9,019 nucleotides of DNA, taken from the NCBI GenBank assembly GCA_020719105.1, contig DYQV01000086.1:1-9019 (forward strand), written 5' to 3'. Source of the DNA: Rikenella microfusus (lineage in GTDB: Bacteria; Bacteroidota; Bacteroidia; Bacteroidales; SZUA-534). The notes beneath the pieces were generated by a model. The model saw only the letters and a list, made by a program, of their open reading frames with translations. It was not told where the DNA came from and did no database searches. The position numbers and the translations under genes are program-made. This document shows positions 1-6,518 of the stretch, one piece after another. Position 1 is the stretch's first letter. Every line of letters starts with the position of its first letter.

Positions 1-6
1 TTCACT

Positions 7-390
7 CTATTTAAAATTTTGTACAAACCGTTCAACCGTTTGCTGAACTTTTACAATCAAATAAGGCTTTGTCATCAGTTCATCGAAACCAGCAGTATTA
101 AACTCATCAAAAAAATCGTTTGGATTATGCGCAGTAAGTGCTACAATTGGAATTTTAGAAAGCTTTGCACTCATCTTTTGACGGATGTATTTTGTGGTTT
201 CAAGCCCATTCATTACTGGCATCTCAATATCCATGAGCACCAAATCAAAGTTATTCAATTCCAATTGTTGAATGGCCTCTTTACCATTACTGGCCAACTT
301 AAAATCACATCCAATTTCTTTGACTATTTCAGAAAGCAGGATCCGGTTCACAAAAATATCATCAACAATAAGCAAAAGCGGCTTGGCCAT
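7..390 (-). CDS. Stand-alone response regulator receiver (REC) protein
   Basis: This 127-residue protein is a single receiver domain with no output domain. The acidic pair is D10/D11, the phospho-acceptor is D54 in a L-M-D-I-E-M-P context, the switch Thr is T86 (A-L-T-A) and the conserved Lys is K108 (T-K-P). The start V-D-D-I-x-V-N-R and the M-N-G after the acceptor loop are typical of receivers found in hybrid kinases and phosphorelays, rather than of CheY. It is divergently transcribed from the che operon across a 106-base gap, so the two may share a control region. It could take phosphate from CheA, from a hybrid kinase elsewhere, or be dephosphorylated by one of the unusual proteins in the operon; the partner is not visible. 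The ATG at 388-390 is the start; the coding region ends six bases from the window edge. The receiver call is secure, the role is unknown. Confidence 0.93.
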   Translation of the reverse strand: MAKPLLLIVDDIFVNRILLSEIVKEIGCDFKLASNGKEAIQQLELNNFDLVLMDIEMPVMNGLETTKYIRQKMSAKLSKIPIVALTAHNPNDFFDEFNTAGFDELMTKPYLIVKVQQTVERFVQNFK

Positions 391-448
391 AAATAGTAAC
401 TTTAAAAATTCTTAAATAAATTGGAACAGGTTAAAAATAATTATTATA

Positions 449-477
449 TTGAACAATTAGTATAACATATAAGTTTA
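449..477 (+). promoter_or_regulatory. Candidate Bacteroidota-type promoter for the che operon
   Basis: In the divergent intergenic region, TTG at 449-451 is followed after 18 bases by TAAGTTTA at 470-477. This matches seven of eight positions of the Bacteroidota -7 element TAnnTTTG and has a suitable spacing to a TTG-type -33 element. It lies about 20 bases before the ATG at 497. The region is very A+T-rich, so chance matches are likely. No comparable element was found for the - strand gene. Confidence 0.35.
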
Positions 478-496
478 TACCCTAAATAAAACAATT

Positions 497-2302
497 ATGA
501 ACCAGACCAATCAAAATTCTTTAGATGATTTTTTGCGTGAATTTCCTCGCAATCAAATTATTGATACGTTAAAAACAATTGATTTTAAAATCGGTTCATT
601 ACATACCATCTCATCAAAAGACTTTCTCTATTTTAATAAACTACTGAAAGAATATTACAAACGCATTAAGGAAATTGCAGATGCCAACAATGCGATATCT
701 GATTTTTTTTCAAAAGATTTGCAACAAATTACCGACAAGTTGAAAGAAAATAATCAATTCCAAAAAAAAATTATCGATGAGGCAAAACTAAATGCCAACA
801 AAATATTGGACTTTATTACCTTAACTCATTCATCTTTCGATTTGCTGATTGTTCCTTTTCACAATTACAAACAAAATCACATAACCATTAAATATTTACT
901 TGCCAATATTAAACTTCACCTTACTTATATAGACGTTTCAAATAAAACAGAGTTACAACAAAGTGTAAGCCTTGTGGATAAAATAATTGATACAATTCAG
1001 GGGAAATTTGAATCGGTTGAAATTGAGTCCGATAATTTGAATAAAAACATTCTTGCCATTAAAAATAATGAATTTATTGAAAAAAGTTTGGGTTCCGTTG
1101 AAGCCTACGAACAGTTAAAAATGATTTCGAATGAGATAAGAAAGCTGTCTTATGAAGAATTTTGGCCTGAAAATTTTGTGGCAAATCTGAGCCGAAGAAC
1201 ACAAAACTGCTTTGCAAATATGGGCGAAATAATCACCAACATTCAATACCACGACATTATTCGCCAAAAGATGGAGCACATCCAACTGTCACAAAAAGAA
1301 TTAATAAAAGGGCTAACTGATTTAGAAACAGTTAAATTCTCAGACGAGTACATGGATGAACAGCTTAATTTTGTGGCTAAAATTCCTGAAATAACTGATA
1401 TTCAAGTAGCTCAACTCCTATACACCAATAAAGATTATCAAACATCCATTGAAAAAATTACGGTTAAGCTTATTGAAGTGGGTCGCGAAATGAAAGAATT
1501 ATATTCCATATATAACAATCTCATTGATAGCAATAAGCAGTTCGAAGATTCATTTCTTAATCAGGCAACCCAAAGCCAGCAGATTTTTGATTCCTATCAA
1601 TCAAACTTTACTACCGATTGGGAAAAATCATCTCACCAGTTTGAAAATTTAACCGGCCATTATCAATCACTAAAAGATAAATTTAGCGGCATATTTGAAA
1701 ATGAAAAAGAATTGCGGGTTGAAATAAAGAACTTTGAAAAATTACTTAAAGCAAATGGCAAATACTTTGGAATTGAATTAATGAGCCGGTTAATTATTCT
1801 TTTAAGCGAATTGCAGCTAAATTCCAACTCCCTAAAAACCAATTTAAACAACATAACCCAAAATTTTACTTCGCTTAACAAATTAGTAGTTACCTTTAAG
1901 CCCAAAGTAACAAATCAGATTGATGGGGATACTGCCTTAGAAAATTTAGAAGGCGCACTTTTAAAGATAACCGGGTTATCGCAAAACTATAGTGCCATTA
2001 GCATTCAAATTTCAGACGAAATAACAGCCTCACTTAAAAACATTGAATATTATAATTTTTTCAAAAATACCGTTGAGGAAATAGTTGCCCATTTAAACGA
2101 CGTGAATAAAAAGGTTAATTACGACCAATTAAAGAATCTGGTAGGAAAAAATAGTGATGTTTTACAGAAACTGGAGCGTTTATATACCATGAAAAGCGAA
2201 CGGGACATACATGCTCAGACAGTTGAGCATGATTCTTCACTATTAGATAATGCTGAAGAACAAAACAATGCAACTTTTGAGGATGATATTGAATTATTTT
2301 AG
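497..2302 (+). CDS. Soluble helical protein with CheZ-like D-x3-Q motif; putative CheY phosphatase
   Basis: This 601-residue protein is rich in Lys, Glu, Asn, Leu and Ile, reads as mostly long helices or coiled coil, and has no signal peptide or membrane segment. Residues 248-262 read N-I-Q-Y-H-D-I-I-R-Q-K-M-E-H-I; D253 and Q257 have the spacing of the catalytic pair of CheZ (D143 and Q147 in E. coli, in Q-D-L-T-G-Q). Residues 515-529 repeat the pattern N-I-x-Y with N520 and N524 at the two key positions, so the second half looks like a degenerate copy of the first. Near the C-terminus comes Y-T-M-K-S-E-R-D-I-H (563-572), then an acidic tail ending D-D-I-E-L-F, similar in character to the CheY-binding tail of CheZ. 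It leads the operon, 53 bases before the STAS gene. Automated annotation might call it a methyl-accepting or hypothetical protein, but no receptor signalling hairpin is evident. The phosphatase role is an inference. Confidence 0.6.
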   Translation: MNQTNQNSLDDFLREFPRNQIIDTLKTIDFKIGSLHTISSKDFLYFNKLLKEYYKRIKEIADANNAISDFFSKDLQQITDKLKENNQFQKKIIDEAKLNANKILDFITLTHSSFDLLIVPFHNYKQNHITIKYLLANIKLHLTYIDVSNKTELQQSVSLVDKIIDTIQGKFESVEIESDNLNKNILAIKNNEFIEKSLGSVEAYEQLKMISNEIRKLSYEEFWPENFVANLSRRTQNCFANMGEIITNIQYHDIIRQKMEHIQLSQKELIKGLTDLETVKFSDEYMDEQLNFVAKIPEITDIQVAQLLYTNKDYQTSIEKITVKLIEVGREMKELYSIYNNLIDSNKQFEDSFLNQATQSQQIFDSYQSNFTTDWEKSSHQFENLTGHYQSLKDKFSGIFENEKELRVEIKNFEKLLKANGKYFGIELMSRLIILLSELQLNSNSLKTNLNNITQNFTSLNKLVVTFKPKVTNQIDGDTALENLEGALLKITGLSQNYSAISIQISDEITASLKNIEYYNFFKNTVEEIVAHLNDVNKKVNYDQLKNLVGKNSDVLQKLERLYTMKSERDIHAQTVEHDSSLLDNAEEQNNATFEDDIELF

Positions 2303-2355
2303 ATAAATTTATAACATTGAATTTTATTCAAATCAAATCTTAATATAATTACTAT

Positions 2356-2670
2356 ATGAAAGAGTTTCAGGTTACTGCTACCAATGATAAAAAAACCAAT
2401 GCACTGAATTTAACCATGCAAGGCAAGCTTAACGTTTCAAACATGAAACAAATTGAGCAAGAATTTAAAAAAGCAATTAAGGGACATAAAAAGTGTAGTA
2501 TCGTTCTTTCAAATGTTGAAGAAGCTGATCTTTCGATAATCCAGTTGCTAAAAGCCTATGAAATAACTTGCCAGAAAAACAAAATTGAAGTAACTATCAG
2601 TTTGAATTTAAATGAAGATAGCACTAACTTGTTTGCTAAATCAGGACTTAATAACATTTTTAATAAATAA
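2356..2670 (+). CDS. STAS-domain protein (anti-sigma-factor-antagonist-like)
   Basis: This is a 104-residue protein covering one STAS domain and nothing else. Visible features are the early strand with Q-G-K-L (residues 22-25), the helix after N-V-S-N-M, the strand S-I-V-L-S-N-V (48-54) and the signature A-D-L-S-I-I-Q-L-L-K-A (57-67). S60 aligns with the Ser that is phosphorylated in SpoIIAA-type antagonists (D-S-S-G), although the usual Gly after it is replaced by Ile. The D-L-S-x-x-Q-L-L form is common in STAS proteins encoded in chemotaxis clusters. It sits 18 bases before cheY and is almost surely cotranscribed with it. No separate SpoIIAB/RsbW-like kinase or sigma factor is in the window. 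Its role in che clusters is not settled; it may dock on another component through S60 or act as a scaffold. Family call good, function open. Confidence 0.8.
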   Translation: MKEFQVTATNDKKTNALNLTMQGKLNVSNMKQIEQEFKKAIKGHKKCSIVLSNVEEADLSIIQLLKAYEITCQKNKIEVTISLNLNEDSTNLFAKSGLNNIFNK

Positions 2671-2688
2671 TTTAAAAGCCATTCTAAA

Positions 2689-3054
2689 ATGGGAAAAAGA
2701 ATTCTTATCGTTGACGATTCAGAAAGCATACGCGAAGTGGTAAGTTTTACCCTTGAAAATGCTGGGCACGAAGTTCTTAAAGGAGTTGATGGCCAAGATG
2801 CCTTAAAATTCCTTGACGGAAGCAAATTAGATTTAATAATAACCGATTTGCACATGCCTGTAATGGATGGAATAGAATTTATAAAAAACGTGAGAGCAAA
2901 AGCTGACTATCAATTCATTCCAATTCTATTTTTAACCACCGAGTCACAAACCCAAAAAAAGATGGAAGCTAAAGATGCAGGTGCTACGGGTTGGATAATT
3001 AAACCTTTTGTTCCTGAGAAACTATTAGCAGCCATAGAAAAAGTTGTACGATAA
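2689..3054 (+). CDS. cheY: Chemotaxis response regulator CheY
   Basis: This 121-residue single receiver domain has all catalytic residues: acidic pair D9/D10, phospho-acceptor D53 (I-I-T-D-L-H-M-P), switch residue T83 (F-L-T-T-E-S), and K105 in G-W-I-I-K-P-F. W102 occupies the position of Tyr106 of E. coli CheY, the rotamer-switch aromatic residue; Trp is frequent there in CheY proteins of this cluster type. It should accept phosphate from His44 of the CheA encoded immediately downstream and carry the signal to a motility apparatus or other output that is not encoded here. Its TAA shares an A with the ATG of cheA (TAATG), which points to translational coupling. It lies 18 bases after the STAS gene. 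A close neighbour that might remove its phosphate is the CheZ-like protein at the head of the operon. Confidence 0.93.
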   Translation: MGKRILIVDDSESIREVVSFTLENAGHEVLKGVDGQDALKFLDGSKLDLIITDLHMPVMDGIEFIKNVRAKADYQFIPILFLTTESQTQKKMEAKDAGATGWIIKPFVPEKLLAAIEKVVR

Positions 3055-5105
3055 TGGAAAAATTTAGAGAAAAATTCATTGAGGAGGCAAATGACCTTAT
3101 CAATGAACTTGAAAAGGTATTATTAGCTCTTGAAAACCAGCCTAAAAATCCCGACCTGATACAGCAGATATTTCGGGTTATGCACTCCTTAAAAGGAGGA
3201 AGTGCCATGTTTGGGTTTACCAAGATGGACAAATTCACACACCATTTGGAGAGTATTTATGACCTCATCAGGAATAGCAAACTGGAAATTAATAACGATA
3301 TATTAAATATAACCTTAGCCTCTGTTGATCATTTGCGCAGTTTGCTGCAAGAAAAAGACGACGAGGACACAAAAAATAAAGTTCAGAATGATTTGCTTGT
3401 GGCAAAAATTCAGGAAATAATCAATGAAAATGTGATGGCAGAATCTAATGGGAAAACAATACAGCCCATGGAACAGCGTCAAAACAAAGAACATGCTACC
3501 TATTATTTGAATTTTAAACCCCATGCAAATATTTTCAATTTTGGTACCAATCCACTTTATTTAATTGATGAACTCTGCGATTTGGGTCAATATAAAGTAT
3601 TTCCGCGGTTTGACCATTTGCCAGGAATTGATGAATTAGATGCCACAAAATGCTTTATTTATTGGGACATCTTTTTAGCTACCAATCAGGGAATAAATGC
3701 CATTAGTGAAGTATTTATTTTTGCCGATGACCAATGCGATCTAAAGGTTCAAAAAATTTCCGAGTTTAACCTACTGGATGAAAATACCTTCATTGGAATT
3801 ATTGAAGAATCGGTGCGCAGTCATAAAGAAATTGACTTGGATCAAATGATGCTTCTCACCCATGATTTAGAAAAAATCTATGAAAAAGAAAAAGAGCCAC
3901 AGGCTCAAACTAAATCTGGAGGTGCAAGCGCTGATACAAGCATAAGCAGCATTCGGGTTTCATCACAAAAACTTGACGATTTAATTAACTGGGTAAGTGA
4001 ATTGGTAACCATTCAAGCCCGGCTTAGCTTATTTGCCCAAGAAAATGATTCAGCAGAACTAAGCGCCATATCTGAAGAGGTAGAAAAAATATCCCGACGT
4101 CTTCGCGATGATGTATTTGGCATTCGTCTTATCCCAATTGAAACCATGCTAACAAGGTTTCAACGATTAGTGAGGGAACTTTCCCAAGAGCTAGATAAAG
4201 AAGTGGTGTTTAAAACTGAAGGCACAGAGACTGAGTTGGACAAAAACATTATAGAAATGTTAGCGGATCCTCTGATGCACATTATCCGTAACAGTTTGGA
4301 TCATGGTATAGAAAGTGCCGAAGAAAGGAAAATTTTGGGAAAACCAAAAAAATCTATCATTCTGCTAAAAGCTTTCTATTCAGGCGCCAACGTTGTGATT
4401 CAAATTTCTGATGACGGAAGAGGTATTGATCCTGAAAAAATAAAGAATTACGCAATAGCAAAAGGACTTATTGGAGCTGAAGCCGAACTTACTAAATCAG
4501 AAGCTTTCGATTTGCTTTTTTTACCTGGTTTTAGTACGGCTCAAAAAGTAACCAAAGTATCAGGCCGCGGGGTTGGTATGGATGTGGTAAAAAGAAAGAT
4601 TACCGAAATAAGGGGAGAAGTTGAAATTGATTCGGAAATAAATAAAGGAACGGTACTTACTATTAAACTACCTCTTACACTATCTATTATTGATGGGTTA
4701 TTAGTTCAAATGAGCGATACAAAATTTATTATCCCGCTGTCATCAGTTGATAAATGTTATGAATTCAAGCACAAGGTACTTGAAAATGCCATCAATAATC
4801 TGATTCGAACCGACGAAAAGGAAGTGGCATTTCTGAATCTGCGTCAAATGTTCCAAATTGAAGGAACCCCACCTGAAACAGAACATGTGGTTGTAGTTCA
4901 GTTCGGCACTGCAAAAATTGGCTTATCGGTTGATACTATTATTGGACAATATCAAGCCGTATTGAAACCCTTAGGAAGATTATATAAAAAGCAAAATTCG
5001 GTTTCAGGGGCTACCATCTTAGGCGATGGAACGGTAGCTTTGGTATTGGATACCAACAAGCTTATTTCGCAATATGCGACTAATGAAATAAAAATTGGAG
5101 GCTAA
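3054..5105 (+). CDS. cheA: Chemotaxis histidine kinase CheA
   Basis: This 683-residue protein has the full CheA layout. P1 (Hpt) spans about 1-125 with phospho-acceptor H44 in M-H-S-L-K-G-G-S. A middle domain at about 148-235 starts F-K-P-H-A-N-I-F and contains G-T-N-P-L-Y-L-I-D-E-L; it occupies the P2 place, but is not recognisably like the E. coli P2. The P3 dimerisation helices lie at about 299-365, starting I-R-V-S-S-Q-K-L-D. The P4 ATPase has the N box around H409-E420 (R-N-S-L-D-H-G), G1 at D453-G457 (D-D-G-R-G) and G2 at 503-510 (S-G-R-G-V-G-M-D). The P5 CheW-like domain begins near 540 with P-L-T-L-S-I-I-D-G. All catalytic residues are present, so it should be an active kinase feeding CheY and CheB. 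The start overlaps the cheY stop by one base. There is no fused receiver domain. Confidence 0.97.
   Translation: MEKFREKFIEEANDLINELEKVLLALENQPKNPDLIQQIFRVMHSLKGGSAMFGFTKMDKFTHHLESIYDLIRNSKLEINNDILNITLASVDHLRSLLQEKDDEDTKNKVQNDLLVAKIQEIINENVMAESNGKTIQPMEQRQNKEHATYYLNFKPHANIFNFGTNPLYLIDELCDLGQYKVFPRFDHLPGIDELDATKCFIYWDIFLATNQGINAISEVFIFADDQCDLKVQKISEFNLLDENTFIGIIEESVRSHKEIDLDQMMLLTHDLEKIYEKEKEPQAQTKSGGASADTSISSIRVSSQKLDDLINWVSELVTIQARLSLFAQENDSAELSAISEEVEKISRRLRDDVFGIRLIPIETMLTRFQRLVRELSQELDKEVVFKTEGTETELDKNIIEMLADPLMHIIRNSLDHGIESAEERKILGKPKKSIILLKAFYSGANVVIQISDDGRGIDPEKIKNYAIAKGLIGAEAELTKSEAFDLLFLPGFSTAQKVTKVSGRGVGMDVVKRKITEIRGEVEIDSEINKGTVLTIKLPLTLSIIDGLLVQMSDTKFIIPLSSVDKCYEFKHKVLENAINNLIRTDEKEVAFLNLRQMFQIEGTPPETEHVVVVQFGTAKIGLSVDTIIGQYQAVLKPLGRLYKKQNSVSGATILGDGTVALVLDTNKLISQYATNEIKIGG
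5097..5101 (+). promoter_or_regulatory. Strong Shine-Dalgarno that sets the cheW start
   Basis: GGAGG lies inside the last codons of cheA, five bases before the ATG at 5107. It supports that ATG over the in-frame TTG at 5095, which would place the GGAGG inside the coding region. It is the only near-perfect Shine-Dalgarno I see in front of a gene in this operon. Confidence 0.75.
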
Positions 5106-5106
5106 C

Positions 5107-5628
5107 ATGGATGATACACAGATTCAAAATATTAACAACACAAATACATTCCTTTCCTTTCAGCTAGGAAAAGAACTTTTTGCTTTAAATGTGTCAAAAG
5201 TTCTTACTATTCTGGAAATGAAACCAATAACCAAGGTTCCCAATTCTCCGGAATACCTGAGGGGAGTAATCAATCTGCGGGGTAATGTGCTCCCAGTAAT
5301 TGATATGCGAATAAAATTTGGAATGTCGGCTACAGAATTCACTACAAATACCTGCATCATTGTTCTTAGTGTTGAAATTGAAGGAGAAACCATTCAATTA
5401 GGTATATTGGTAGATTCAGTGGATTCCGTGATTGAAATAAAAGATACCGAAATTGAAGAATCACCAACAATTGGCACCAAATATAAAGTGGAATTTATTC
5501 AGGGAATGTACCATCTTGAAGATGGTTTTATAATGCTGTTGAATATCGACCTTATTTTTAGCAACGATGAGCTTATGATTGCGCAGGAAGTGGAAACTAA
5601 TGCCTCAGTTAGTAATTCTGAAAAATAG
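5107..5628 (+). CDS. cheW: Chemotaxis coupling protein CheW
   Basis: From the ATG at 5107 this is a 173-residue protein made of one CheW domain. It couples receptors to the P5 domain of CheA in the signalling array. Residues 14-36 form the opening strands (F-L-S-F-Q-L-G-K-E-x-F-A-L) and the signature L-R-G-V-I-N-L-R-G-N-V-L-P-V-I-D-M-R is at 51-68, with R58 in the position of the functionally important Arg62 of E. coli CheW. The second subdomain includes G-I-L-V-D-S-V-D-S-V (99-108) and ends near L-I-F (149-151), followed by a short polar tail of about 20 residues. A TTG at 5095 would add four residues, but the GGAGG at 5097-5101 argues for the ATG. The start lies one base after the cheA stop; cheR follows after 26 bases. 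Confidence 0.95.
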   Translation: MDDTQIQNINNTNTFLSFQLGKELFALNVSKVLTILEMKPITKVPNSPEYLRGVINLRGNVLPVIDMRIKFGMSATEFTTNTCIIVLSVEIEGETIQLGILVDSVDSVIEIKDTEIEESPTIGTKYKVEFIQGMYHLEDGFIMLLNIDLIFSNDELMIAQEVETNASVSNSEK

Positions 5629-5654
5629 AATAAAGAAGAGAAAAACGGCATTTT

Positions 5655-6506
5655 ATGGACAGTAACCTGTACAGCAACATTTACAAATCATCGCTCACTG
5701 ACCATGAATTTAAGCAATTAAGCCAATTCATTCAGGATAATTATGGAATTAAGATGCCCCCTGCTAAAAAGGTTGTCTTGCAAGGCAGATTGCATAAACG
5801 GTTGAAGCAATTACAAATACCCGATTTTAAATCGTATGTTGAGTACGTTTTCAGTTCTGAAGGCGAGAATGAAATCATTCACATGATGGATGTGGTATCA
5901 ACAAACAAAACTGATTTCTTTAGGGAACCCGTACATTTTGAGTTTCTTGAAAATGAACTATTACCTCAGCTACATCAGTTAAATGGAAGAAATATAACCA
6001 AAGTATGGAGTGCCGGATGTTCGTCTGGCGAAGAGCCTTATACTTTAGCCATCGTTTTGCAACAATTTAAAGATAAAAATCCCGGATTTGATTATCAAAT
6101 ATTGGCAACCGATATTTCGACACAAATGCTGCAGCAAGGAGCTAATGCCATTTACAAAGAAGAAAAAATTGAAATTGTTCCATTAAGTTTAAAGAAGAAA
6201 TATTTTCTTAGGTCGAAAGACCCTAATGACCCAAGAGTAAGGATTGTTAAGCAACTTCGTGACAAAGTGAGTTTTCAGCGATTAAATTTTATGGATTCAA
6301 CTTATAATGTTAACGAACTTTTCGATTTGATTTTCTGTAGAAATGCACTTATTTATTTTGAAAGAGAAAACCAGGAAATGGTGATAAATAAATTATGTGG
6401 CAAACTGAATCCACAGGGTTTCTTTTTATTAGGCCATTCTGAATCAATTACAAACATGCAAGTTCCTTTAAAAAGCATAAAACCTACTATTTTCAGGAAA
6501 ATATAA
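5655..6506 (+). CDS. cheR: Chemotaxis protein methyltransferase CheR
   Basis: This 283-residue protein transfers methyl groups from S-adenosylmethionine to receptor glutamates. The N-terminal helical domain (about 15-80) precedes T-N-K-T-D-F-F-R-E (83-91), the conserved loop with the active-site Arg (R90). The SAM-binding motif is W-S-A-G-C-S-S-G-E-E-P-Y (118-129), the acidic ribose contact is D153 in A-T-D-I-S, and F-C-R-N-A-L-I-Y-F (227-235) and G-H-S-E-S (260-264) are the usual downstream motifs. The length matches a plain CheR, with no TPR extension at the C-terminus. It should act against CheB and CheD from the same operon. Since no receptor gene is in the window, its targets are encoded elsewhere. 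It is 26 bases after cheW and 12 before the kinase-like gene. Confidence 0.96.
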   Translation: MDSNLYSNIYKSSLTDHEFKQLSQFIQDNYGIKMPPAKKVVLQGRLHKRLKQLQIPDFKSYVEYVFSSEGENEIIHMMDVVSTNKTDFFREPVHFEFLENELLPQLHQLNGRNITKVWSAGCSSGEEPYTLAIVLQQFKDKNPGFDYQILATDISTQMLQQGANAIYKEEKIEIVPLSLKKKYFLRSKDPNDPRVRIVKQLRDKVSFQRLNFMDSTYNVNELFDLIFCRNALIYFERENQEMVINKLCGKLNPQGFFLLGHSESITNMQVPLKSIKPTIFRKI

Positions 6507-6518
6507 AAAAACACGTAT

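Noticed and set aside
19..396. Open frame on the + strand opposite the receiver gene.
   Set aside because: The - strand encodes a complete receiver domain with all active-site residues; the opposite frame has no recognisable content.
2210..2231. Perfect 8-base inverted repeat CATGCTCA / TGAGCATG with a 6-base loop near the end of the CheZ-like gene.
   Set aside because: It lies inside coding sequence, and about one such repeat is expected by chance in a window of this size. No T-tract follows.
497..2302. Methyl-accepting chemotaxis receptor as the identity of the first operon gene.
   Set aside because: There are no membrane segments, no HAMP domain, no recognisable receptor hairpin tip and no methylation-helix pattern that I can see.
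2317..2331. TTGAA / TTCAA hairpin in the gap between the CheZ-like and STAS genes, as a possible terminator.
   Set aside because: The stem is only five A+T-rich base pairs with no following T-run, and the 53-base gap is compatible with one operon.
2344..2349. TATAAT just before the STAS gene as an internal promoter.
   Set aside because: It is only six bases from the ATG, with no matching upstream element; in A+T-rich DNA this is expected by chance.
5095..5106. TTG start for cheW giving four extra residues.
   Set aside because: The GGAGG at 5097-5101 would then be coding; the ATG at 5107 is ideally placed after it.
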